A DNA stretch of 7,311 nt from positions 1 to 7,311 of the forward strand of contig CAMLCX010000237.1 of the NCBI GenBank assembly GCA_946478635.1. Reading direction: 5' to 3'. This document shows positions 1-6,134 of the stretch, piece after piece; the stretch's first letter is position 1; each line of letters opens with the position of its first letter. Made by a program: the position numbers and the translations under genes. The notes below the pieces were generated by a model. The model searched no databases. It was not told the DNA's origin and saw nothing but the letters and a program-made list of their open reading frames with translations. This stretch comes from an uncultured Pseudomonadota bacterium. Lineage in GTDB: Bacteria > Desulfobacterota_B > Binatia > UBA9968.

Positions 1-351
1 AAAGTGGTGCTGCAGAATACCGCCGCCGCGCATGCCGAATTGCCCGACGTGCCTCTGGCGATCAGCTTCGCCAAGACCGATGCGGGCAAAAAGTTAATCC
101 AGCTGGCGCTCCATGATGTCGGCGCGATCACCTACCTCTACTCGTTTCCACCGGCGACGCCGAAGGACCGAGTGCAGATCATGCGGAGGGCGTTCCAGGC
201 GACGTTGAAAGATCCGGAGTTTGTTGCTGAAGCAAAAAAGGGAAACTTCGAGCTCGATCCGGTGGCGGGTGAAGAATTGGAGAAAATCGTCAGTGGATTA
301 TTCAAAGCTGACCCGAATACGGTCAACCGCTTGCGCGAACTGCTGAAGTAG
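1..351 (+). CDS. C-terminal part of a TctC/Bug-like tripartite tricarboxylate transporter solute-binding protein (5' end outside window)
   Basis: The frame is open from base 1 to the TAG at 349-351, so the gene begins upstream of the window; the GTG at 4-6 is probably internal. The visible 116 codons match the last third of the TctC/Bug periplasmic binding-protein family. An LPDVP segment is followed by an 'AKTD' helix region, a 'P-P-x-x-P-x-D-R' turn ('FPPATPKDRV'), the 'RRAFxATLKDPEFxAEAKK' helix, and the 'LDPVxGEELEKIV' end typical of this family. Such proteins bind carboxylates or other small organic acids in the periplasm and deliver them to a TctAB membrane pair. In soil Proteobacteria and Deltaproteobacteria they are often orphan copies without TctA or TctB nearby. 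No TctAB genes are visible here, but the upstream side is missing. The assignment comes from remembered family patterns; the ligand cannot be read from this fragment. Confidence 0.8.
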   Translation, partial: KVVLQNTAAAHAELPDVPLAISFAKTDAGKKLIQLALHDVGAITYLYSFPPATPKDRVQIMRRAFQATLKDPEFVAEAKKGNFELDPVAGEELEKIVSGLFKADPNTVNRLRELLK

Positions 352-426
352 ATTGGCGTCGCGAGGTTGTCGCCTGGAGAATCTTGCGGGTCGATTTAAC
401 TCTTGTAACCGTCCCGACGCGAAACC

Positions 427-1599
427 GTGAGCATGCCCGTTTCCCCGCCCTCGACGCAGGAAGTTGCAGCGGTTATCGCGCTGAATGCGCAACCCGCTCT
501 GCGCAATTTGCGCATCACGCAATGCTACCACGACCTGTCACGAGCGCTCGCGGCGGTGGTGGGCGATGCGAACGTCAACTGGTGCACTTTTGCCGCTTGG
601 GCGTCGAAAACCGCGGGACGTTTCGTCCGGGGCGAGCTGGTGGCGATTTTTCGCGATGCCTTACAGAGCGACCGGCAACTCGCGGATAAGCTCGATCATC
701 TCAATGTGATGATCCGCCACATCAACGCCGGCCCCCCGCTCGGCCCGCCGGTGATTATCGAAGCCTTGAAAGCGCCTGTCCTAGAAGTGAGCGGGCATAT
801 TACCGCCGGCAATCTTGCCGTGTTCGCGGAACTCGGACCCTTGTTTGCCGTCCTGCGCGAGCGATTGAGTCGGGATGCGAGCGCCGACGCAGGTTCTCTC
901 GCACGTTTATTGGATGAGCTAAATTTGCGGCCGGGAGCCGCCGAAGAGGGCGGACAAAGTTTGCTCCGCAGCGCTGTCGGCCATTTTTATGAAGCGAAGT
1001 TGGTCAGTGAACCGGATCGCAAAGCCGAGCTGATCTTGCTCGCTAATGCGCAAACCGGTTTGCATGAGCAAATTCGACTCCAACCTGCCATCGCGGGTTC
1101 TTTGCAGTTACCATCGGATGCCATCCTGCGCGTCTTGCTTAACGAAATGGTTGACGGCACAAGCTCTGAAAATGTCCGATCACAATTGCGTCATGTTTTC
1201 GAGAATGCTGCGCGACCGTTATTTAGCGAGCTCAACGCGGATGTAAATCGGATTTGGCGCCAGTGCGTAACGCGTCTATTTATGACGTTGCGCTTCCCCG
1301 AGGGCGAAATTCATTTGGGCAAAGACCTTCGAACATCTCGAGGGCAAAAACTTTTTTCTCCAGCTCTGCAAACGATTGAGCTTGCTGAACTGCGAAGCCT
1401 GTTGACTGCCTATAAGGCGGACGGCGGCGGCGGGCTGGCAAGCGGCGCCGCCGATTGGGCTGACATTCCGGAGCGGATGCATTTTATCCTGACTTTGTTT
1501 CGAGCGCGGCAACAGGACCGCCGCCTGTTCGAGCAGCCGTTTAGCGCGGGTCAACAGGCTGAGATTAGTGCGGGACGTATTCCCGCAGGTGCTCTCTAG
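427..1599 (+). CDS. Conserved hypothetical protein, about 390 residues, largely helical
   Basis: A complete frame of 390 codons runs to the TAG at 1597-1599. The start is either GTG 427 or ATG 433, two codons later; neither has a clear Shine-Dalgarno sequence. I do not recognise a named domain. The protein looks soluble and alpha-helical, with no signal peptide and no membrane span. Distinctive segments are NWCTFAAWASKTAGRFVRGE (residues 51-70), a 'GN-x-x-VFAELGPLFA' helix (129-141), a 'HFYEAK...RKAELILLANAQTGLHEQIRLQP' block (186-220) and a C-terminal 'IPERMHFILTLFRARQQDRRLFEQPFS' block (347-373). The pattern resembles uncharacterised bacterial proteins with a similar 'NW-TFA-WAS' start and 'GLHEQTRLQP' core, but I cannot name the family. 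The lone HE pair in LHEQ is not a metal-binding HExxH. It sits alone between a TctC-like gene end (75 bp upstream) and a convergent binding-protein gene, so context does not reveal a role. Confidence 0.75.
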   Translation: MSMPVSPPSTQEVAAVIALNAQPALRNLRITQCYHDLSRALAAVVGDANVNWCTFAAWASKTAGRFVRGELVAIFRDALQSDRQLADKLDHLNVMIRHINAGPPLGPPVIIEALKAPVLEVSGHITAGNLAVFAELGPLFAVLRERLSRDASADAGSLARLLDELNLRPGAAEEGGQSLLRSAVGHFYEAKLVSEPDRKAELILLANAQTGLHEQIRLQPAIAGSLQLPSDAILRVLLNEMVDGTSSENVRSQLRHVFENAARPLFSELNADVNRIWRQCVTRLFMTLRFPEGEIHLGKDLRTSRGQKLFSPALQTIELAELRSLLTAYKADGGGGLASGAADWADIPERMHFILTLFRARQQDRRLFEQPFSAGQQAEISAGRIPAGAL

Positions 1600-1655
1600 C
1601 GTTTCGATATTTGTTTAAAATACCGAGCGATTGGCCGAACGCGTGCGCGAGCAGT

Positions 1656-2651
1656 CTAAAACCGACCTTCTTTTTCCATCCTGCGCACCGCGCTGTCATC
1701 GACGAGATCTTCCGCCTTGAGACGGCGAATCTTTTCATTGGTCGCGCCTAACAAGCGAATGACGTTGCGCACGCCGTCGACGCTCGGATAAATTTTGCGT
1801 TCGTAAAGATTGACCATGCTGTGATATCCATCCTCGGCTTCCTCGACTTTCCGAAAGCGCAGCGCTTTCGCCAGGCTTTTCATCACCTGCGCCTTGTTTT
1901 CCGGATGGCGAATGAAAGCGGAACTTTCGAGCAGAGCCCGCAGCACATTGTCGACGGTTGCCGGAGAGCCGGCCATAAAGCTCCGCCTGCTGATCAATCC
2001 CGAGCCTTGATAGGGAATCGGCAGCTTCTCGCTATCGGCCAACACGGTAAAGCCCTTGCTCTCAAGCATTTTCCCAAAAGTGTAGCCTAAAAACGCCGCG
2101 TCCACCGTGCCACTGAGCACGCCCTGCGCCATCACCGCCTGGTCACCGAGCGTACGGAACTGGATCTTGTCGCGTTCCGGGACGAGGCCCCAGTAGTCGA
2201 GCATCAACATGGCGAATATCCAACCGCCGCCGCTCAAGCTGTTCACTCCCACGCTCTTGCCTTTCAAATCCGACGGAATTTTAAGCCGAGAATTGGCAAC
2301 GAACATGCCGGAAAGGCGATTGATGAATCCAGCGACGAAAACGAGGTCGGCGCCTTCTGCGATGGCGCCAAGGTTGGCGCCCGACACCGAACCCCAGTGA
2401 AACTGGGTTTCTCCCGAGCTGAGCGCCGACATCGCCACGGGACCGTTACGAACCTGCACGAACGTAAGATCCAGGCCGTATTTACGGAACAGGCCTTGAT
2501 CCTGGGCAACGTAAAGCACTCCGTCGCGCTCGCTCGCGGAGCCTGAGGTGATCGTCAATTTAGTGAGAGCGGTGGCCGCCTGCACTGGGTCGCTGAGCGA
2601 GGTGATCAATAGAAAAAAAAGCAGAGATATCATCGTTGGGCGAATCCTCAT
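1656..2651 (-). CDS. NMT1/SsuA-like periplasmic solute-binding protein of an ABC transporter
   Basis: A 331-residue protein with an N-terminal signal peptide (charged MRIRP, hydrophobic 7-20, likely cleavage after VQA at 25). The mature part shows the NMT1/THI5/SsuA/TauA type of fold. The strand 'KLTITSGS', 'VAQDQGLFRKYGLDLTFVQV' (48-67), 'ALSSGETQFHWGS' (76-88), 'DLKGKSVGVNSLSGGG' (128-143) and 'VLSGTVDAAFLG' (178-189) are all in the family order, and the length is usual. Relatives bind sulfonates, taurine, pyrimidine precursors or other small organics and pass them to a permease and ATPase. Neither partner is in the window, so this is an orphan copy and the ligand is unknown. The start is fixed by a strong Shine-Dalgarno sequence 7 nt upstream. 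The gene converges on the 390-residue ORF with a 56-bp gap that holds no obvious terminator. Confidence 0.88.
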   Translation of the reverse strand: MRIRPTMISLLFFLLITSLSDPVQAATALTKLTITSGSASERDGVLYVAQDQGLFRKYGLDLTFVQVRNGPVAMSALSSGETQFHWGSVSGANLGAIAEGADLVFVAGFINRLSGMFVANSRLKIPSDLKGKSVGVNSLSGGGWIFAMLMLDYWGLVPERDKIQFRTLGDQAVMAQGVLSGTVDAAFLGYTFGKMLESKGFTVLADSEKLPIPYQGSGLISRRSFMAGSPATVDNVLRALLESSAFIRHPENKAQVMKSLAKALRFRKVEEAEDGYHSMVNLYERKIYPSVDGVRNVIRLLGATNEKIRRLKAEDLVDDSAVRRMEKEGRF

Positions 2652-2658
2652 CAGGCAG

Positions 2659-2666
2659 CTCCTTCT
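2659..2666 (-). promoter_or_regulatory. Strong ribosome binding site of the NMT1-like gene
   Basis: On the minus strand the sequence AGAAGGAG lies 7 nt before the ATG whose first base is 2651. This is close to the ideal anti-Shine-Dalgarno complement and supports that ATG over the second in-frame ATG six codons in. Confidence 0.7.
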
Positions 2667-2681
2667 GGCATCTCGGTATTT

Positions 2682-2687
2682 CTTATA
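2682..2687 (-). promoter_or_regulatory. Candidate -10 element for the NMT1-like gene
   Basis: The minus strand reads TATAAG, five of six matches to TATAAT, about 30 nt upstream of the start codon. No good -35 box lies 16-18 bp upstream, so this promoter would be weak or activator-dependent if it is real. Confidence 0.35.
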
Positions 2688-2747
2688 CGAGGTTAAGCTG
2701 TTTTACGAGCGGCGTGTCAGCCGGAGAGTACAGCCAAATCCCGGCTC

Positions 2748-2776
2748 TTGAAAAGTTTCGTTTGTCCAAGTATGAA
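2748..2776 (+). promoter_or_regulatory. Candidate sigma70-like promoter for the metallopeptidase lipoprotein gene
   Basis: TTGAAA (2748-2753) and TATGAA (2771-2776) are separated by exactly 17 bp, matching the vegetative consensus in five of six and four of six positions. The expected start of transcription is near 2783, giving a 5' leader of about 50 nt before the ATG at 2835. It lies in the 183-bp divergent region between the binding-protein and peptidase genes. It is predicted from sequence only. Confidence 0.45.
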
Positions 2777-2834
2777 AATGCATGCCCGCAGCTGTTAAAG
2801 CGTCCATTACCGCCATGGGACACCTCTAAAATCG

Positions 2835-3491
2835 ATGTATAGCACGGTCCGGCTCGCGCCCTTTGTTCTCATACTCCTGTTAAGCTCTTGCTCTTCAATT
2901 TTTGTCGGAGTTCCCACTGTCACGGACGATACATTGGAACGCTACGTGACCGAGATGGGGTTGCAGATTGTCGCCGTTTCCGAGCGCCCCGAACGTTTGG
3001 CAAACTATCAGTTTCGCCTGGCTGATTTCGCGCGCCGGGATATTCTGGGATTGAGTACCGGAAAGCAGAGAATTTTCGTCAGTTACGAGCTAAGCCGCCT
3101 GGCGTATGAACACAGCGGCTATCGTTGGCTTTTGCGGCACACGTTAGCCCATGAAATCGCCCATGACGTGCTGGGCAAAGATCTCCTTACACAGAACAGC
3201 AAGGGCGAACATGGGACGGGGCTTGCCAATCGGATTACGAGCCGGGATCTCGGCTTATCAGACCGGATCGCATTTCGTCCCTATGGTCGTTTGGATGAAT
3301 TGGCTGCGGACCGCCGAGGAATGGAGTACTGGCGAAGACTCGGTTGGGATTGCGGTCATTGGGTGCGGCTCTTTCTCGATTTTGCCAAGCAGGGCTATGA
3401 AGGCGATGTCGACCATCCAACCGCAGAGCGTTTACGGCAAGCGGTTCAAATCTGTTCCGAACAATCTCCGACAAATATTTCCCGGCGCTGA
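2835..3491 (+). CDS. Small lipoprotein zinc metallopeptidase, M48-like
   Basis: A 218-residue protein with a lipoprotein signal: a hydrophobic stretch (residues 7-16) followed by the lipobox L-S-S-C with the lipidated Cys at 19. Ser at the next position fits outer-membrane sorting if the host is Gram-negative. The catalytic zinc signature HEIAH is at 106-110. A downstream D-ELAAD segment (154-159) supplies the ExxxD ligand pattern (E155, D159) of the M48/gluzincin type, and 'HPTAERL' (194-200) resembles the HPxxxxR motif near the end of M48 domains. The whole core is present and there is no C-terminal TPR region of the BepA kind, so this is a compact, single-domain version. A role in envelope protein quality control is plausible from the family but is inference. 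No clear Shine-Dalgarno precedes the ATG; only a GGGA 14 nt upstream is seen. The neighbours are unrelated. Confidence 0.82.
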   Translation: MYSTVRLAPFVLILLLSSCSSIFVGVPTVTDDTLERYVTEMGLQIVAVSERPERLANYQFRLADFARRDILGLSTGKQRIFVSYELSRLAYEHSGYRWLLRHTLAHEIAHDVLGKDLLTQNSKGEHGTGLANRITSRDLGLSDRIAFRPYGRLDELAADRRGMEYWRRLGWDCGHWVRLFLDFAKQGYEGDVDHPTAERLRQAVQICSEQSPTNISRR

Positions 3492-3746
3492 AGCGCTTGG
3501 GGAGCATACAAACCTAATTTTTTCAGCCCACCTTTAAAACCATACAGCAATCTTTCACACGGCTTCCCTGGGCCAACGCTCAGCCGGTGGGCCGTAGTCG
3601 CCGACGGCCTTGTCACCCATGACAACCAGAACACGATTGTGACATCGCCTCGCCCCGTATCGTTTCCGTTAAGAGGTTGATTTGTTTGATAAGTGGCGGT
3701 GGCATTGCGGTTGCGTTTTCTCGATATGACGCTGAAAAGGACGGTC
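3492..3746. other. Intergenic stretch without a recognised gene
   Basis: About 255 bp between the peptidase gene and the small membrane ORF. Short frames on either strand look random. In particular, none shows Walker A or ABC signature motifs, so there is no remnant of the ATPase gene that would normally follow aapM. The notable content is the pair of hairpins at 3590-3625. A 5-bp GCGCT/AGCGC stem straddles the peptidase stop codon but is not followed by a T-run, so I do not call it a terminator. Confidence 0.55.
3590..3625. repeat. Two abutting perfect inverted repeats
   Basis: GGCCGT (3590-3595) pairs with ACGGCC (3604-3609) across an 8-nt loop. Directly next to it TTGTCA (3610-3615) pairs with TGACAA (3620-3625) across CCCA. 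There is no T-run on either strand, so this is not a standard intrinsic terminator. It could be tandem RNA hairpins or a protein-binding site, and chance cannot be ruled out. Confidence 0.4.
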
Positions 3747-3875
3747 ATGTTTCACGATGCGATTGCACTTTTGTTGATCATCATATTTGTGCCTTTGTGC
3801 GCGATCGTGATCCTGCGCGGTATTGCCAAGAAAAAGCGACAAAGAAGGCCAGTCCAGTACTTTCGATCAAAATGA
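3747..3875 (+). CDS. Possible 42-residue single-span membrane protein
   Basis: A short frame beginning at ATG 3747 with a good ribosome binding site AAGGA at 3737-3741, 5 nt upstream. Longer in-frame starts exist (3693, 3726), but the Shine-Dalgarno position favours 3747. The peptide has a short N-terminus (MFHD), one strongly hydrophobic helix at about residues 5-24 (AIALLLIIIFVPLCAIVILR) and a very basic tail (GIAKKKRQRRPVQYFRSK). By the positive-inside rule, the tail would be cytoplasmic. The ORF ends 9 bp before the end of the convergent aapM. I recognise no family. The clean RBS, hydrophobic helix and basic tail together look designed rather than random, but a frame this short needs conservation evidence. 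It could be a small membrane regulator or a type I toxin-like peptide; both are only guesses. Confidence 0.4.
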   Translation: MFHDAIALLLIIIFVPLCAIVILRGIAKKKRQRRPVQYFRSK

Positions 3876-3884
3876 ACGTCACTT

Positions 3885-4994
3885 CTATCTAACTTCCCCG
3901 ATTCTCCTAACTCGATCCGTTCCTCTTCCCGGCGCTCGCTGCTGTTCCAGAGTTTGGCTGTAGCGCGACATCGGGAAGCAGAATAGAAAATAGCCGGTGG
4001 CGGCGAACAGATACGCTTCGACGCCGAACCCGGTCCACGCCGGTTCTCCGAGCGAAACCTTGATCGTCGTCAAAAAATCGAACAAGCCGATAATCACGAC
4101 AAGGGAAGTGTCTTTTAAAAAGCCGATGCAGGTGTTGACCAACGGCGGAATCACAATTCGCAACGCCTGCGGCAGGATGACGAACCGTGTGCGCTGCCAA
4201 TAGTTGAGTCCGAGGGCTCGGGCCGCTTCGTCTTGCTGGCGCGGAATGGCCTGCAAGCCGCCGCGCACCACCTCGGCGAGATAGGCCGCGGCAAAAAGGA
4301 TCATGGCGAGTTGAGCGCGCAGCAGCTTGTCGATGGACACTCCGGCCGGGAGAAACAGTGGGAGCATGACCGAGGCCATGAACAAGACCGAAACCAACGG
4401 CACGCCGCGGATCAACTCGATATAGGCAATTGCCGACCAGCGAACGATCGGCAATTCCGATCGGCGCGCAAGGGCCAGCACGAGCGCCAGCGGAAAGGCG
4501 AATGCCAGTCCGCAGGTGCTGAGCAGGAGCGTCAAAGTGAGCCCGCCCCAGCGCTCGTTCTCGACGTAACTCAAACCCAGTAGGCCGCCCCACATCAGCC
4601 CGCCGACGGCCACAAGGCCAGCGAGCCACGCGACCACCAGCCGGGAGCCTCGGCTGTGGCGGTACGCGCTGAGAATGTAAAGTCCGATCAGGATCGAAAT
4701 TGCCAAAGCGGGCCGCCAGTGTGACTCGGCAGGATAGGTGCCGAACAAAATGAATCGGTACTTGTCCGCGACAAATGCCCAGCAAGCGCCTTGTCCCATG
4801 AGTTCCCGACAGAGGCGCGGTTTTTCCGGGGACCACACGGCCTCGATGAGCGCCCAATCGACAAGCGGCGGAAAAAACCTCCAGGCGAGCGCAAGGAGGG
4901 TCACGGTAACAAGAGAACTGAACCCATTTGCAAACAACCGAGCGCGCAACCAAGACAAAAGCTCGATGCCTTTCGACCGCTTGTTGAGATTCAT
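3885..4994 (-). CDS. aapM: General L-amino acid ABC transporter permease AapM
   Basis: A complete 369-residue integral membrane permease of the polar amino acid (HisM/AapM/BztC) family. It forms the translocation pore with AapQ and takes substrate from AapJ. The N-terminal half has the AapM-specific segments 'GACWAFVADKYRFILFGTYP' (residues 69-88) and 'VENERWGGLTLTLLLS' (144-159). The C-terminal half is the permease domain proper, with 'IELIRGVPLVSVLF' (192-205), the EAA loop 'DEAARALGL...QALRIVIPP' (255-284) that docks on the ATPase, 'FLKDTSLVVIIGLFD' (292-306) and the terminal 'FCFPMSRYSQTLE' (338-350). The last about 19 residues form a polar arginine-rich tail, longer than I recall for the family. 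The ATG overlaps the aapQ stop as ATGA, and GGGGAA (5002-5007) lies 7 nt upstream, so translation is probably coupled. No aapP ATPase follows on the same strand. Confidence 0.92.
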   Translation of the reverse strand: MNLNKRSKGIELLSWLRARLFANGFSSLVTVTLLALAWRFFPPLVDWALIEAVWSPEKPRLCRELMGQGACWAFVADKYRFILFGTYPAESHWRPALAISILIGLYILSAYRHSRGSRLVVAWLAGLVAVGGLMWGGLLGLSYVENERWGGLTLTLLLSTCGLAFAFPLALVLALARRSELPIVRWSAIAYIELIRGVPLVSVLFMASVMLPLFLPAGVSIDKLLRAQLAMILFAAAYLAEVVRGGLQAIPRQQDEAARALGLNYWQRTRFVILPQALRIVIPPLVNTCIGFLKDTSLVVIIGLFDFLTTIKVSLGEPAWTGFGVEAYLFAATGYFLFCFPMSRYSQTLEQQRAPGRGTDRVRRIGEVR

Positions 4995-6013
4995 GTCGGG
5001 CTTCCCCGCAGCGCAACCGATCGGTTGTACCAGTTCATCAAGCCGGCGACGGTCAGGCTGATCGTCAGATATACCGCCATGATGATTACAACGCCTTCGA
5101 TGGCTTGCCCGGTCTGATTGATCGTCGTATTGGCGATGGAGACGAGATCGGGATAACCGATCGCCACCGCGAGCGAGCTATTCTTCGTGCAGTTCAGAAA
5201 CTGGCTGGTCATGGGCGGGATGATCACGCGCAGGGCTTGCGGCACGACAACAAAGCGCGTCACCTGCCTCGAGCTAAGCCCGAGTGAATAACCCGCTTCG
5301 AGCTGTCCCGGATCAATCGACAGGAGACCGGCGCGAACGATTTCGGCAATAAACGCAGCCGTGTAGAGAGAGAGTCCGAATAGCAGGGTTGTGAACTCGG
5401 GCGAGAGCGAACCGCCGCCGGCAAAGTTAAAACCGCTGAATTGTGGATACTCGAGCGCGATGGGCAGTAGCGAGACGAAGGTTGGAAACGCCAATCCGCG
5501 ATTGCTAAAGAATACGCCCGGCATTGGACGAAGCGCCGCCGCGGGCGCCGGAAGGCTTTCGGTGATTAGCGCATATAAGAAAAACAGCTGAACGACCAGC
5601 GGCACGTTACGGATGATTTCCACATACGCCGCCGCGAGCCTTGCCAGCAGCCAATTGCTCGACAGGCGCGCCAACCCGATGAAGGCGCCGATGACAGTCG
5701 AAAAAACGATCGCCAGCGCGGCGACGTGCAAGGTATTAAGAATGCCGACAAGGAGAGCTCTCGAATAAGTGTCGATGGCGCTGTAGGAGAGCAGCGTCGT
5801 TTCACCGATCTCGAAGCCTGCCTCGCGCGCGAGAAAGCCGAAGCCGCTGGCAACACCCAGCTCCAATAAGTTGCGGGTGGCGTTGGAGACAAAATACCAC
5901 CCGACAAAAACAACCAGGACCGCAAGAACAGTTTGATAGAAAAACGACCGAAAACGCGCCGAGAGCAGCAAGCCAATTTTGCGGTTTCCGCCAGCAGTGA
6001 ATAAATTGGGCAT
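4991..6013 (-). CDS. aapQ: General L-amino acid ABC transporter permease AapQ, internally short
   Basis: The partner permease of AapM, 340 residues from ATG 6013. The start is chosen because family homology ('FFYQTVLAVLVVFVGWYFVSNATRN', 'GVASGFGFLAREAGFEIGE', 'DTYSRALLVGILNTL') begins just after it. A GTG at 6145 would add 44 residues that are only an out-of-frame reading of the aapJ tail. No Shine-Dalgarno sequence is obvious. Other family marks are 'LARLSSNWLLARLAAAYVEIIRNVPLVVQLFF' (114-145), the EAA loop (239-267), 'KNSSLAVAIGYPDLVS' (277-292) and 'NQTGQAIE' (299-306). After 'SNRGLAFP' (170-177) the sequence passes almost at once to 'LEYPQFSGFNFAGG'. As I recall, other AapQ/YhdX proteins have about 55 more residues there, including two hydrophobic stretches. 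The frame is intact on both sides, and loss of two spans would preserve topology. It ends in an ATGA overlap with aapM. Confidence 0.9.
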   Translation of the reverse strand: MPNLFTAGGNRKIGLLLSARFRSFFYQTVLAVLVVFVGWYFVSNATRNLLELGVASGFGFLAREAGFEIGETTLLSYSAIDTYSRALLVGILNTLHVAALAIVFSTVIGAFIGLARLSSNWLLARLAAAYVEIIRNVPLVVQLFFLYALITESLPAPAAALRPMPGVFFSNRGLAFPTFVSLLPIALEYPQFSGFNFAGGGSLSPEFTTLLFGLSLYTAAFIAEIVRAGLLSIDPGQLEAGYSLGLSSRQVTRFVVVPQALRVIIPPMTSQFLNCTKNSSLAVAIGYPDLVSIANTTINQTGQAIEGVVIIMAVYLTISLTVAGLMNWYNRSVALRGSPT

Positions 6014-6044
6014 TGAATGTACGTGGACTGCGCAGCCGCAGCTT

Positions 6045-6134
6045 TTAGCGTAGCGGTGGGGCGTACATGAGCCCGCCTTGATTCCAAAGTTTGTTGATGC
6101 CCCGGGGGACGCCCAGAGGCGCGAGGTTACGTTA
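6045..6134 (-). pseudogene. aapJ: In-frame C-terminal remnant of aapJ beyond the TAA stop
   Basis: Reading on in the aapJ frame past TAA 6132-6134 gives 28 further sense codons and then TAA at 6045-6047. The peptide begins RNLA, continues PLGVPRGINKLW, and ends GGLMYAPPLR. This is the standard end of AapJ proteins ('ERN-G...GLxRGLNxLWxxGGLMYAPPIR'). It is too short for automated gene calling and would be taken for empty space between aapJ and aapQ. The stop sits exactly at the conserved Glu of 'FERN', so a single GAA-to-TAA change explains it. The restored gene of 336 residues would end 31 bp before aapQ, the close spacing expected in this operon. Confidence 0.9.

Noticed and set aside
1600..1655. 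Bidirectional terminator between the two convergent genes
   Set aside because: No GC-rich stem followed by a T-run is visible on either strand.
1852..1870. Perfect 8-bp inverted repeat CGAAAGCG-CAG-CGCTTTCG
   Set aside because: It lies inside the NMT1-like coding sequence (residues around 262-268), and one such repeat is expected by chance in a window this size.
3446..3748. A 100-codon minus-strand frame downstream of aapM as a possible aapP remnant
   Set aside because: It has no Walker A, Q-loop or ABC signature sequence and overlaps the peptidase gene end.
3907..5016. A 369-codon open frame overlapping aapM on the same strand
   Set aside because: It is a shadow frame rich in Arg, Ala, Pro and Gly with no membrane character, while the overlapping frame gives a clear AapM.
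6017..6068. Inverted repeat ATGTACG / CGTACAT between aapJ and aapQ as a possible stem-loop
   Set aside because: The right arm lies in the aapJ tail coding for the conserved MYA residues, the loop is 38 nt and the stem only 7 bp, so coding constraint or chance explains it.
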